From: Triops longicaudatus
Taxonomy: Eukaryota; Arthropoda; Branchiopoda; Notostraca; Triopsidae
NCBI GenBank assembly: GCA_022885665.1
Contig: JAGQDJ010000625.1
Span: 62,001-126,000, forward strand
Length of the DNA: 64,000 nt
Direction: 5' to 3'
This document shows positions 14,001-26,600 of the stretch, in pieces. The notes beneath the pieces are model-generated. The model was not told the origin of the DNA. It made no database searches and worked only from the letters and a program-made list of their open reading frames with translations. Made by a program: the position numbers and the translations under genes. Positions within the stretch are counted from its first letter, which is position 1. Each line of letters begins with the position of its first letter.

Positions 14001-16458
14001 AGGCAGTACCCCTGCATGCCCTTAAAGAAACAGGCTTTGGATAGTTTTTTCAATTTTCTTTCTATCCAATTTCTCTCCTGTCTTCATCCTTGTCTTGTTA
14101 CGTCACCGTCTAACGCGAAGGAACTAACGTGTGTAAATATGTATAAAAAATGGACTAAAAATCTCCATGATCTCAGCCTCCCACCTTTTGAGAGGGTTCT
14201 TGAACGATTCCCGAGGAGGATGCTGAGGGTTTGGTCAACTTAATGAAGGTTTTACTCGGTTCTCTGGCTCTCTTTCAACATTTTGAATCTGGTAAGCTGT
14301 TGTAGCAGCGCCGGCCGTGACTCGGAGCAACTCATCAAATGTTCGTTCAGAGGTACCAAGTCATCAGGGCCCTCGTTTCACCGGTTGGTAACTTTGCAAA
14401 ACGAAAAAGTCCCCTTACGAGTTCTGCCTTCTCTTTTCTTACCGTGTTTGTTCGCTTTTTGCTTGAGTAGCTCTTTTCTACCATTCTCCCTTTGTCTTTC
14501 CTGTGGTTGTCTTGTCGTTTTCTTCATTTTCCTTGCTGCTCTGGTCTTTCAATGTCGTCCCATGGCTTTCTGGCCCTTTCCAAGCTTCCGCCTTATCTCA
14601 CACGATCGAGGCAATTACAGACCGGCAACATGGACGGCGGTCCTTTTCTTTCTGAAAGAATACACACACCCCGGCATGCTGGCGCTCATGGGTGACAATA
14701 CCAACACATATGTAGCACGCAATTTATGTCCCAGAACAAGAGAGCAAGTTCAAGGTAAAGCTGACTTTCTTCTTTGTGATTTTTGCCCTAGTCCTTATCT
14801 TTCCTCAAATTCCTCGATGTACACAGTCCTGCGGCTGTGGTAACAGTTTGACCGTTATCCAAGTGACATTCAGTTCCAATTATGCGTAACAACGTTCTAA
14901 GCAAGGTTTATTGTCCTTGGAAGCAATTTTGTTGTATCGCAATTTTATTTTTAATGGTAGAAGTGCAGTTGTAGCGAAATCTTTACGACTGTTTTGGTCT
15001 TATTGTCTAAAGTTGGCAGTTAACGCAAAACGAATTAAGCAAGAGTGAGTTTAAATTTTCATTGTACCTTATCGGGGCGAGCATTTTCATGTTCAGATGT
15101 TCAGTTTGTCCTTTGGAAGCGTTTTCACAAGGGGGTGCTACAAATTTGGAACTAGCTCTTAAAATCTTTGGCAAAGATGTCAAAGATCTATAAACTTGAG
15201 TCTTTTATTCCAGTTCGGTGATAGGGGGCAAAGAAAAGGTTCCGACTACTACCACTGCCCCAGTCTTTATGAACCCTTTCAAATATTTTTTTTAAAAAAA
15301 AGCTCATGGACCGGCTTGAAATCAGAGACACGTTTGAGTTGGCTTATAGATTTGTACACTTCTTTTTTATATTCACTTAGTCTCAACATAGCAGGCCTTT
15401 GCCAAGATCTTCCTCTTCGACAGCGAACAAGAGCCCGAGCCAAAGAAACTTAACAAAAAAGATGGATGAAAAAAAAGTCGTGCAACACACATTCACGGTG
15501 GAACATAAAAAGTTGGGGGGGCTAGGATAGAAAAGACTGAAAGAAAAAAAGGTTCAAGACGTGCATTTGCATGGTGTGATGACCATTGGAGCCTGAGTTG
15601 CTCCTTGACAGACCTGATCTCGGCGAAGGATTGGCTGTGGTCACATTCTACACGCTTGAATGTTCCCGCAAAGCAGCCAGGCAGGCGCCACGCACACAAC
15701 TGCCACATCTTCAAAGCTTTTACAAATTCACGGAGTTGCTGACTTCGCCAGCAAGTAAAAACTACGCGAGGGAATCAGCATTCTTGGAACTCCTCGCAAG
15801 GAAAACAAAGAGGAAAAAGAGGAATACAGAGAAAAATCCTTATTCTTTCACAAAAGCATCCTGCCTAATTTTGAGCGTTAAACTGTTTAATGTTTTTCCC
15901 GCCATACAACCCCGCGCCACGCCGCAGCCACGCGGCGCGAAGCTCCGTAGTCGTGTGGGTTTTGGGGGAATTGAAAATATAATAATAAATAAAGAAACAA
16001 AAAAAAATATATGACGCATAAAGGAAAAAATCCAACGTCTTATGGAATCGTTTTTGGAGTTGGAAAATTTCCGAAGGTTGAAATGGGGGTGGGGCAGCCA
16101 GTCATTAGTTTTGACTTGAGATCGTATGCGTGGATAAAAAAAAGATGTTACTGTATGATCGCCTAAGTAATTAACGGTTGTCATCTCTCCCCCGTTTTTC
16201 TCGGTGGGGTCTTTTCCTTTTTAGATGCACGGATTTGATATGCACGGTGACCTGCCTTCCCACCTGCAATCGGGTCATCATGCTCCACCTATGGACCTTT
16301 CTCATGGACATGTGCAGCACCCAAATGGGGGCCACCACCATCCGATGATACCCAGTGGCCTGCTTCATGGGCATACGCCTTTGCATGACCCCTCAGACGC
16401 CTTTGTGCCCTATTTAGATTCCGATGATAGCATGCAGCACGATGCTGCTAGTCCATAA
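2036..16458 (+). CDS. tup/ISL1: LIM-homeodomain transcription factor Islet/tailup (3' part)
   Basis: Three exons: 2036-2364, 7448-7666, 16225-16458 (TAA 16456-16458); both visible introns are phase 0. Exon one carries a Ser/Gly-rich linker and then a full Islet homeodomain (starts [11 protein letters not shown]; helix 3 [15 protein letters not shown], with the Gln and Asn of WFQN). Exon two has [20 protein letters not shown] followed by [16 protein letters not shown]. This matches the C-terminal segment of Islet proteins that in vertebrates binds the LIM domains of Lhx3/Lhx4. Exon three is a His/Met/Pro-rich tail ending [13 protein letters not shown]. Islet factors specify motor neurons and heart mesoderm and act in the nucleus. 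The gene is 5'-partial: the two LIM zinc-binding domains are outside the window. Introns of 5.1 and 8.6 kb far exceed those of the neighbours, as is usual for a developmental regulator. The family call is very secure; exon edges rest on GT-AG signals and phase. Confidence 0.95.
2365..7447 (+). other. Large islet intron (5.1 kb)
   Basis: Lies between the homeodomain exon (donor gtaagc) and the next islet exon (acceptor atatgttccag). AT-rich with short runs of A and T. No exon, RNA gene or transposon protein could be recognised on either strand. The antisense frame at 4061-4462 is Ser/Phe/His-rich low-complexity sequence and looks accidental. Long introns of this kind often hold enhancers, but I see no specific element to name. 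Confidence 0.7.
7667..16224 (+). other. Large islet intron (8.6 kb)
   Basis: Lies between the Lhx-binding exon (donor gtaaac) and the last islet exon (acceptor ccttttttag). Two segments are richer in GC than the rest: about 8560-9310 and 13120-13330. Both have CpG-containing stretches and could be regulatory, but no motif clearly supports this. A 561-nt open frame at 14283-14843 and others at 8909-9328 and 15586-16014 show no domain, start context or splice pattern that would make them genes. Confidence 0.65.
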
Positions 16459-17657
16459 AAGTGATTTTTGAGAATGGAGAAGTCGAAAGAAACCAAAAAG
16501 CCCTAGCAATGGAAAAAAATTTGAACTTTTGAGATATCGAAAATGGATTGTTGGACAGTAAAAAAGCCTGGACCTAAGAACTGGAAAATTCCCTTTATAT
16601 GAATAACTGTTATCACCTAACATTATACGCGTACTTGCACACCCTCTGTGAAGGGAACCAAACATAAGTACTTGCATTGTGGTGTTCGTCATCTTGGGCG
16701 TATTTTATTATCGGAAACTCAGAAAAAGGCGTGCACGGATTAAAAATCAAGTGGAACAATGTAGAAAACGCTGCTACATAAATATTCACCCTCTCTCCCT
16801 CCACGTTTTGTTCATCCTTCACCTTCCTCGAAATTCATAAGTTGTGAAAACCAGAACAAAGAAATTGTGAACAGAAGAGCAGAAAGTTTCTTGTCCTTTT
16901 TAGCGTGTGTGTGTTCTAAAGCAAAGTGGAGAAGAATTATTTCTGTAATTTTTTCACTTCTTATAGTGAAGCCTTCTTGGTCAACTCATTTTGTTTAATG
17001 TGGTATTTCCTGGATACTTGTACATAGTTTACGATACATATAACCCTGATTTGAAACAACCTCAACGGAATTCTTCACTAAAACCGTCCGTCAATGTGGC
17101 GCCAACCTCGGGACGTTCGAGTACTCGCTAGCCGCCATCTTGAATACTCCTTTATCAGACATTTTAGTTTCGCGTTTGGATATTCGTAAAATGATAAGAG
17201 TCTGTTTATAAAATCAAAGAATGAATTTATTAGTATTGTGTTCTCATCTCAATATATTTTAATTTTCGTAATAACTCTTCGTCTTTCGCGAATTGTGACG
17301 TTTTCGTACATGATCGCAAATTACACAGCACTTCTTTCGCTTTCTTTTGCTTTTCCCTCGAGTCCTGATTTCCTTCTTTGTCGTGAAGGTTATATCTCTA
17401 GTTCTAATATATGTCAAGCTGGTCGGATATACTTTAGTTGCATTTATTGTTATTCTCCATTTAACTTTATATGTTCTCAACAAACATTTATAATTAACAC
17501 TAGATTTATGGCTACGGAATGTCTCACAACAATGAAACAAGTAATTTTTTTCCGAAGGATTACAAATAAGTTATTACTCCTCTTGGGGTAAAAACTTCTT
17601 TTCAAAAAGCCGTAAGATACCATCTTTAAAGATTTTGTGTCCTAAATCTGATTTCGA
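16459..17657. other. 3' flank between islet and tryptophan hydroxylase
   Basis: The islet (+) and TPH (-) genes converge here, so the interval should hold both 3' UTRs. No further exon is recognisable. Overlapping open frames on both strands at 17238-17591 are AT-rich and rich in Ser/Phe/Ile without a domain; I take them as chance. Confidence 0.6.
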
Positions 17658-20600
17658 CTAGGACAGTATGTTTAGAGTTTGCGATTCTTGATCTTTTTCT
17701 TTCATAAGTTGCTGTTCAATTTGATTCACGTCAACAGTTTCGTCCTTTTCGTGGATCTTTCGTAAAGCGTGTCTGACAATGCAAATATCGCCCCTTAGCT
17801 CTGATACAAGAGAAGCAATCTTCTGGGCCGAGCTCAGGATTTCGACGCTTTGAGTGTACGGATTGTAGCGGAGACCAAACGGGCGCTGAATCGTGGCAGT
17901 AAATTCCCTAGAAAACGAACATACCCAGAAAATACAGTGAATTCTACAGAGCCAGGGCGGTCTTAAGATACCTCATTTTCTCTTTGGCTTCTTCGAAAGA
18001 ATCCGTATAGAAATACGCGTTTTGGAAGGCGGTGATAATGCATTCCTCATTGGCTGTCTTAGTAGGATCAAAGCGACGGATCTTTGGCGCCGCTACAGGA
18101 GATAAAACGTGTTTCAACTCCGCTATCGATGACAGCAAGCCAGCGCCGTACACCCGTAATTCCCCTTGTTCTTTGCATAAGCCAAACTCCACGGTAAAGA
18201 AATAACACTGTCAGAGAATTGTAATGTAATTCATGATTATTTATTCGTTATAGACCAATAGAGTTCATTGCACTTCTTTCGTTTCTTTAAGATTTCGCGC
18301 TTACAAACTTTCGCGCTTAAAATTAGTGAAACTGATTACTTCTTATTGTTAAATTACAAATCATGAGCATCTATACTTATTTTATGGTTAGCGGATTAAA
18401 CTTTAACCAAGTTTTTATTATTTATCCATACTTTAGTTAAATTATTTACTTTTTTAAGCTGACAGATTGTGATTGAATTTACGTGCGTTAATTAGTGGAA
18501 CTCTTACCGTCGCAATTTTCTTGACTTCTTCATCGGACGCCCCCAAGGAGGCTAGCCCAATTTCCTGGGAAAACTGGGCGAAACTCGGATTGGCTAATAA
18601 AGGAACATGCCCCAGCAATTCGTGACAGCAATCCCTAATAAGCTTTTTGTCAGTCACGAATGGTAGAAGAATGTTACTACAAAGAAAGTCCACTCACAAA
18701 CTAAGTTTTTGTGCGTTTCTTTTTCAAAATAAAATATAATCTTGTTTATTGACTTTAAAAGAAAAAAGTGCACTGACGGTTCGGGAGTGTAGAAAGGATC
18801 CGAATGATGACGAATGTACTGCGTACAGTGGAACACCCGGAAAGCTAAACCCGCCAAGAAGTCACGTGGAGATAAGTAACCCGCTACGGGGCGCAAGGTG
18901 AAGCCAGTTTTACCTGCATGCAAAGCAAAGTTAACCATGTTAGTGATAGTTTTATTTGGCTACTCAAGAATTCCGACTCAATTAATGTGATAAAAAGGAA
19001 GGTTCTGAAGTTACGTTTCAAGAAGCGGCTAATGTCTTCAAGCTGGGGGAGGTTGTCTTCGCCGTAGCCACAATGCTTCTCTAACAGCGGCCAATTCTCC
19101 AAGAAGGAAGAAGAAGCATGGGTAACATACAGTTTACGTAATTCGCGAAACACAACGCCCCTGTTTAATTACAGATGGCAGCCGTGAGTAAAAATTATAG
19201 TTGACGGAAATAATTATTAATTTTACCAAGTTTTAATTTCCGTCGCCGTGTACTGAACGCGTGGAATAGGCCCACCACTGTAAATTTCGTATTAAATAGC
19301 TCGTTAATAAAGTGGTAAAATAAGTGAAGTAAATAACAAAGTATCATAACACATTTTCGTGCCAGAATGTCAAATGAAGAAACTTTAGTTTATCTCCTAA
19401 AACAAGCTAAATTTCCAAGTTTATATCCCGCTTTTGACGTCTTTTTTTTCAGTTTTTCTCCTACATTACGAGTTCTTGTTCAAACATGCGTGCCTAATTC
19501 CAATGTAAGTATTCAACAACCAATACCTGACTTCAGAACAGTTATTAATTAAAACTCTGTACCATATGGAAGTTAAGTTGTAATATAGTAGTACGGAAAT
19601 GAGAAGTATTTTTGAGAATTCGACGGAAAACTTGTGCCGCATATTCTGTAGTGTACAACATCACTTCTGGCTTGCTGTGTCATCATTTTGGGCGTGGTTG
19701 GCGATTATGATTCTCACCTTTGGCGACTTCAGGGCAAGGACAGTGCTGCTTGTCATTTATTTGCAAATTTAATCTCTCAAACCCCTTTACCGGCTAGAAA
19801 ATTTGTTGCTATGATTACGCGCCAGTGCGTCGTGAAGTTCGAGGTACGATTTTGCTAAGAGTGCGAAAAATTTTAAATTTCTTATTAATTTAATTAATTT
19901 TCTGGATTTCTTATTAAATAATTAATTTATTGGTTACAACAGCGTTGTCTGAAAGGTTCTGAGGGCAAAAGCACACAGTTTGCGTCACTGTTCTTCTTAT
20001 TGATAGCATTAGCGTTTTCAATAGATTCTTCAGTGGAACATAACTTAGTTTATCTGAGAGAGCAGGCCCTTTCAAAAAAGTAAATTTCGTATCGACTTAA
20101 CACTCTTGGTCGAGCATTTCTTAACTAGTCATGCATCTTTACGAAACACATAAGCTTTCGCCAGTAAGGAAGGAGTACAGTTCTTCATGACTTCCGTAGA
20201 TATTAAACAACAGACAAGTGCGTTTCCAAAATCGTCTGCCGAAAACTATACATGAATTTATGGTGCGACTTGGTATCATGCAGTATTTTAAATCGAAACT
20301 TTTTGTTGTGGTGTTGAACACACATTAAGCTTTCACAAGTACTTAATGTTTTTATCTAAGCTTTTTATTTGTAATTAGTAATAATAATGATAAATTGCAG
20401 TGCTTGCAAAAAAGGTTTCCCGAAACGTTAATTGCTCTATTATTACTATAATTGATTTCGCGCCATTTTTCGAAGAAAGATGGCTATCTGGGCTCGCTAG
20501 AACTGCTTCTCCCTATTTTTTTCTACCGTCGCAAAATTGACATCTGCAATCTGATAAAATCTGGGCTAAATTATAGGGTGAAAAATACTTACTGGCGATA

Positions 20601-21705
20601 AGACATGGCCAAGTCATAAAACAATTTCCTTCTTTTACGGTAGACAGGATCCTTGAAACCCTATTCGTAGAAAAAATCCTCAATTAAAATCCACTTCAGT
20701 TATTGTTATTTATCAAAGTACCGGATGATCAGCATCCAGATCTGAGCCGTACATTAGTACATTTTGAAATTTGTCCAAATCAGAGACCGTTTTTGGAAAC
20801 CATATGTCACCAGTATATTCTAAAAAGAACGATTTATTAACACGAGTGATCAGATAATTATTCAATACAATCAAAATGAGACATATTCGACCATACTTAC
20901 CACTGCTCATGCTGTCAGTACGGCTAAAGGTACGAGTTAGAGGTTTGGTACCGGCAGGCGAGTTAGCTTCATTTTTTTCATACTCGCTTAAACGAATCGC
21001 GTTCATTGTTTCTTGCAGTTCTTTCATTAATTCATCCATTCTGTTGTCGTCGCACTCCAAATCCAGTAAAATTTCGTAGTCAGAGTCTCGACGTTTCGAT
21101 GGTCGAGATTCGATATGAACGACTTTCACGCCTTTATCCTATTCCAGACAAATAAACTCTATTCAGTACGCTTGACGTGCTTCCACAGTGTTTTAAGGTT
21201 TTCATTAAAGTTTTATGCGGGGGTAACATTATTTTAAAAAAAATTAAAAATTAAACTTGCGTCTTAAAATCCGTAGACAAATTCTTTGTGTTTGTTTTAT
21301 TAGGCAGCGCACGCAGAAAACTTACATGAACCACTTGAAGAGCTTTGGCTAAGTTTCCCGCTTGGTTTTTCAGAGAGAAAATGACTGAATTATGCGATGA
21401 GGCGTCGTCGTCGATATTTCTCTGAGAGAAAGAAAATATCTTAAATCGTCTTCACAGCACTGATGTAAGCACATTCGTAAAAACACAATTTAAGCCTTCG
21501 TTGTCTGAGTAAGTCTTACAAATAATGAAAAATAATAACTCAAATACTGTTCAAATTCACTACCAAGGGAAAATATCTTAAAACATCTTAAGGTATCACA
21601 TTTTGTAGGCATATAGAAAACGATTTTTTTTTTAAATAATTATTTCGTTGATAAGCTAGCATAAGATTTTTTCATCATTCGTCAGAAAAGCTTCTATGAT
21701 TCCCA

Positions 21706-21748
<43 letters not shown>

Positions 21749-21932
21749 ATCACTTCGAAAAGAAACTTCGACTAAAAACCTAAGACTTAGGTAGCAGTTC
21801 TAAGGGAAATTTAAAGATAATATAATTTCATACCGATAGAGGTCTCTTTTCGGGCAAATTCGATTTGACTTGCCATTCGTCTCCCATCCGGTACAACCAC
21901 AATCCAATCAATCCTTTACCCGTAGCACTCAT
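17658..21932 (-). CDS. TPH/Trh: Tryptophan hydroxylase (serotonin synthesis)
   Basis: Eleven exons in transcript order: 21932-21834, 21421-21326, 21138-20901, 20819-20722, 20660-20593, 19277-19227, 19160-19015, 18913-18778, 18634-18508, 18207-17972, 17907-17658. Phases agree throughout and give 514 aa. The enzyme uses tetrahydrobiopterin, O2 and non-haem iron to make 5-hydroxytryptophan, the rate-limiting step to serotonin. An N-terminal ACT-type regulatory domain covers about residues 45-105 ([27 protein letters not shown]). The catalytic domain follows. Iron ligands are H315 and H320 (DCCHELLGH) and E360 ([10 protein letters not shown]), with the same 5- and 40-residue spacing as human TPH1. 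A coiled-coil-like tail follows [14 protein letters not shown] is preferred over phenylalanine or tyrosine hydroxylase because of [24 protein letters not shown] and [12 protein letters not shown]. The start was chosen for the invertebrate TPH-like N-terminus [15 protein letters not shown]. The 1.3-kb fifth intron hosts a candidate opposite-strand gene. Confidence 0.96.
19367..20083 (+). CDS. Candidate nested gene in TPH intron 5, unknown function
   Basis: Lies wholly inside the intron between TPH exons 5 and 6, on the opposite strand. Three exons can be read: 19367-19504 (ATG start, donor AAT|gtaagt), 19733-19843 (acceptor gcgacttcag, donor GAG|gtacga) and 19943-20083 (acceptor ggttacaacag, TAA stop). 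All introns are phase 0 and every exon length is a multiple of three, giving 129 aa. The start reads [20 protein letters not shown]. The middle exon contains [20 protein letters not shown]. The last exon has a hydrophobic stretch ([13 protein letters not shown]) before a charged end. I recognise no family. The agreement of signals, phase and open frame argues for a real gene, but three short exons could still arise by chance, and an extra exon between 19505 and 19732 is possible. Confidence 0.45.
21711..21744. repeat. Poly-A tract in TPH intron 1
   Basis: An almost uninterrupted run of about 34 A lies in the first TPH intron. No SINE or LINE body is recognisable upstream, so it may be a simple homopolymer or the tail of an eroded retroposon. 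Length is unreliable in sequencing. Confidence 0.8.
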
Positions 21933-23640
21933 TTTTTTTTTTTCGTCTTAAAGCAAGTCAAAGATCTTGAAGACAGAAAGTAATATTTTCAGATGCCGTG
22001 AACAATACACGACTGCACGGATCACTGAACACTGACTCAAGCTTTTATAGACCCTCCGGGGGGGGGTACTAGGCACTCTGTAGTGCAGTGAAGTACTGTA
22101 CTGACGTAAGAGGTCCAAGTGAGCAGGATTGGTCCAATTTCCTCAAGCGATCCTTACATTTACATAAAACTCGAGGATCCTACTTGCGCCTTTCTACCGT
22201 AGAAGAAGAATAGTTCAAGAACCAAGCCTGCCTTCTGATGCTTACGTATTGCATCCGAGCTTTCCTATCTGCAGAGAAATGTGACAAGGCGCCAATGAAA
22301 CTAATTAACCTTCGAACGTGCGGGTATCGGACCCAGATCTCAAAATAGCTCTACCACCCACATAATGGCTTCCTAAGCGATTTCTTTGAACAAACATTTT
22401 CTCCATAAAGCTTCCTAGAACCTTAGCTACCTATATAATGACTTCTGTTAGATTTCCCAAAGTATGAAATATTTGCGTAAAACTGCCACTTTGGTCGCAA
22501 AGAGTCGTAGCTTAACTTTTGGAGAAGTGCTCCTTGCAACAGTTAGTGCAGGAGTAATTTTCTTGCCAGTATGAATTTTATCTCAGGTTTCTGTTCGAGT
22601 TTAGTGTATTCAACTGTTGCGCTATAGTTTGCTTTAGGTCGAGTACCGTAGAGTGTAGAGGGCAGTAAAGAGGGATATTATGTGTTTGACGCTGAGCATC
22701 TTCATGAATAATTCACCAGATGGACTTTCTTTTGCTTTCCCTTGGTGAGTTTTGTTGGGGAATAGAAGCGTTGGCTATGCCATTGTTTAGCGATAAGATG
22801 AAACGGAATCGGAGCTTTTCGGGACACTTGATGCCACTCTAGGGAATGAATACACGTCTGTGCAGCATGGGGGTTATACTAACCCCGAAAAAGTTCTAGA
22901 AGACAACAGGAATCTCCAAAACGCTCAAGGGCAAAACAAAGCACGTCTGTAGCTTCTCTTAGCGTTGCTTTACTTAACCTGAAGAGGTCAATCGAAATGG
23001 AAATGACGCTGTAGGTTTCCTTTACAGCTTACAGATTCCTCTCCTACAAAGAAAGAAAACTATCCATTCAAGAAAGTTTTGCTCGTCACGTTTTTATCAA
23101 TAGGCTTCCTTACCATTAGCCAAATTGCTCATTTCATTGTTCATTGCACAAAGAAAAAAAAGTCAGTGCCTTTCACATTTTCTTTCAAGAAAGAGATAAA
23201 TACCCCAAGGGATCCTTAAAAGAGGTGTAGTAAGAATATTGCAACTTTAAATTTTTTTATGAACGGTATCAGAACAGTAAAATACTATAGTGTAAGGCTA
23301 ACTAGATCCTTATATTTTCCATAAACAGAATATACTCGAGTTTTAGTTAGCTTACTGCTATTCCCCGCCAAAGCAATTCGATATTTGAAGACGGCCTCGA
23401 ACATTTCTGCGCGAACTTCCGCCTCGTAGCGTCGACTTGAGAATGCTCGTGTCACGAACCACGCCGCACCAGCACTGCTAATCGATAAACTTCAGACTGG
23501 TGGTATTTACAGCCCGTGGCCGATAGGGGTACTGCGCAATGACGACCCGTTTCTGTGCGCTTCAGTACTGCACCCTGGAGTTGTGGGGGGTAGGGTTACA
23601 CGGTATCTTTCCCTGCTGCAAGGGGTAGTAGAGCTGGAAG
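21933..23640. other. Divergent intergenic region, TPH and JIP1
   Basis: TPH (-) and JIP1 (+) diverge from this 1.7-kb interval. Apart from the putative TPH promoter no coding exon is recognisable. A tRNA-like relic may lie near 22310-22380 on the minus strand: it has a box-A-like TGGTAGAGC and a box-B-like GTTCGAAGG but cannot be folded into a cloverleaf. Confidence 0.6.
22024..22049 (-). promoter_or_regulatory. Putative TPH core promoter (TATA plus Inr-like)
   Basis: On the minus strand TATAAAAG reads from 22049 downwards, about 117 bp before the TPH ATG. It is followed 14-25 bp later by two TCAGT motifs (around 22035-22031 and 22028-22024), the arthropod initiator core. The spacing is slightly shorter than the usual 30 bp, so the exact start site is uncertain. 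A run of nine G lies just upstream. Confidence 0.45.
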
Positions 23641-26600
23641 ATGGCAGATTCGGAATTTGAGGAGTTTCGGCAATATTTTGACCAGCTGCCGCAACATATT
23701 AAAGCCCCTGCACGCTGTTACACGTAAGTACGAAAGTATTTTATTATACTTTCTTTAAAGCTTAATCTCCCGAATAGGATTAGGCGAAAGAGTGACGTTT
23801 CACACCCTCGCAGGAATTCGGTGTTGTGAGCATGTGTATCGATCGAACAGTCTTGAAGAACGCCGTCGTTTTTCTGTAAACGGAATTCTCATAATTTACG
23901 TGTCCTTGTAAACCGTGTTTAGGTTAGCCCACGACATAACCCCGTTAGAAGAATTTCCGCCTCCGCCTTCCTTTGAGGATTTGCAGAATCTCCAAAGCCA
24001 AGAACAACAGCCACGGAGTCATACTCCAAAACTCGAACACCGGTTTAGTTCGAAAAGTTCTTCTTCCGAGGATGATTTACCCGACATTCCTTACATGCGA
24101 GTGGATTCGCGGTACCGGCATTCTAGCGGCAGTCCGCCCCCTATGCCGCATCTCTTCAGTCATCGCGAAGTGTCCTTCAGCCCGGTCGTGGCCTTGCAGC
24201 AAAATGAATCGGCTAGTCCTCACAGTTCTCCTTTGAAACAACTCCGAAGTCGCCACGAAGAGGCCACCACCGTCACTGATCTTTTGCTTCCAGGCTCACC
24301 CCTGCCTCAACGTAAAGAAGAACGCAGACGCCGGAAGTTGCCTGAAATCCCTACCATACAACGAGGTAAATTTGCTCAAATTTTACCAGTTTAAATTATC
24401 CTAGTGATTAAACCTTAAGTAGGTATAGTCATGCACGCTCCGTCGTTAGCCGAAGAACTCTTCGAGTTAGACAGTAATCGAGCGTCTGCGTGGGGTAGCA
24501 ATATTGCCAATACTCAGAACTATCGACCCGGATTCAGACACAACGTCATGCGAAGTAAACGAAAGAACAAAGTGCCAAAAAATCCGGGAAAATAATTAAC
24601 ATTTTATAAAAACAAATAAAATGGCTAGTACCAGACGACGAGAGTTCATGCGAATCTGATGCTTGGCCTGGTACGGATGGAGACTCAGGTAATTCTACGT
24701 TCCATTCCCCAGAAGGTCCCAAATCTACTTCACCTATGGTGAACATGGAAGGTAACAGTCGAGTTTTTGCCTTTTCTTTCCTGCTTGTAAACACTCTTGG
24801 GTCTTGAGCCATAGTTTATCAAAAGCATTCGCGGTTCCAGGTTCAGTATCGCCTGGATCAACTACGCCTTCACTCATGAGCCAGTACTATCCTGGGGCAG
24901 ATTTGCTTGAAGCGACGCACCGTGGCTTGCACAAATTTCTTCCACGTCACCACGATGAAGTTGAGGTCGAAATTGGAGACCCCATTCACGTGCAAAGGGA
25001 AGCTGAAGACTACTGGTGCGAAGGTATGAAGCTTTCGTTACTTTTCTCTTGAGCTTGTACTCCGTCTTTGAAACCACTTGTCGAGTTTGCTCAACAACTG
25101 GGACAAAGCTGTAAAGCTTTTTCACAACAGTTTTCACCCGCTACCAAAAAATGCCGATTAGAAATCGCCCGTTACCTAATATACAGTAAATAATGTTTCA
25201 ACGAAAAAAAAAAAAGCTCAAAACAAAATAAAAGCAATCGACACTAATTCGGGTAGCACATCGGTGCTTTCGGACCACCGCCGTACCCAGGGAGAAGACC
25301 CAGTTCGGACTAAAAATTTGCAGAAAACCAAATCTTGACATAAATTAAATTTGATTTTTATTGAGTTAGGCTCCGTTACCCAAAGTCGAACAAATTTTTA
25401 TCCAAATGTGGGTAATTTATCAACTATTGAGAAGCAACGCAATAAAACGACGGCGATTTTAGATAAAGGAGTACCCTACTGCACCATTTAAAAGGTATTA
25501 GAAAACGGACCCAGAAACGTGGCTCATGGTTTCAAAGGCGCAAGCAAACACACACACACAAAAAGAAAAAGGATGAATTTTTATGTGTAACTATCATTGT
25601 TGCGTAGTTTTAATTTGTCCTGTTTCTTAGGAGTTAATCTGAGAACACGACGGAAAGGGATTTTTCCATCCGCTTACGTGGTCGACTTGGAATACGCAGA
25701 CTTTGATCCCAACGCTGCCCAACTGAAGAAAGAACGGTACATACTCAATTACTTGGGGTCGATGGAAGCAAGTCAACATAAAGGCGAGCACGTACTCATT
25801 GCTGCTGTAAAAAGAATCCTGACGTTGGACCCACCCCCGCATCCACAGCCTTGCATTCTAGAGATCTCTGACCAGGGATTAAGAATGACCGACAGGAGTA
25901 AACCTGGGGTATATTTGTCTTTTTTTTTCCATGGCTGTTTGCAAAACGAAGTTTATCAAACTGTTATTTTTTAGCCTAACCAGGTGTATTGTCACGATTA
26001 TTTCTACGCTCTGAAGAACGTGTCATTTTGTGGCTTCCATCCTAAAGAGCAACGCTATTTCGGTTTTGTTACCAAGCACCCACAGCAACTTAAATTCGCT
26101 TGTCATGTTTTTCGGGCTGAGACCACTACGCGGCCCGTAGCTGAAGCCGTTGGGTAAGCATGACTTTCGATTACCTATTTGACGCCCCAAGTGAATAGCA
26201 ATTTTTAATTTGCGAATAAGTAGTACGAGTAACGCAGAGTAAATGTTACATGGTCTTCTCACCGTCACTTGCATATTATTTTCCCGTGTTTGCTACACGT
26301 TCGTGGCTCACATTACCGAATTCTTAGCCGGTATGATCAAAATTATTCTCTTCTTATCAAAACTATTCTCTTTTCTCGTGCTATTAATCAAATCGTGACT
26401 TACCTGTAACGTTCCGAGTCGAAACGACCTGTTTTCAAGTAACTGATAAGTACACAAATGGGCTTTACACAAACGACGGGCTGAATTTGTAGTATAGCAA
26501 GAGATGATCCGGACGTAACTCTGAGGATAACACACCGAAAATTCTTTTAAATATTAGTTACTTTGACCTTGTGAATCTATTCCCATCAGGTTTGTCATCA

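Noticed and set aside
14283..14843. 186-codon open frame in the large islet intron
   Set aside because: Longest unexplained frame, but it lacks a strong ATG context (it opens with TTG), has a hydrophobic low-complexity centre (Ser/Phe/Leu/Cys) and no known domain; no clear splice partners give a consistent phase.
15586..16014. 142-codon open frame ahead of the last islet exon
   Set aside because: No domain, no ATG with good context, and overlapping opposite-strand frames of similar length suggest base composition rather than coding.
17238..17591. Overlapping open frames on both strands between islet and TPH
   Set aside because: Hydrophobic and Ser-rich composition could suggest a membrane protein, but no helix pattern or family; probably 3' UTR sequence.
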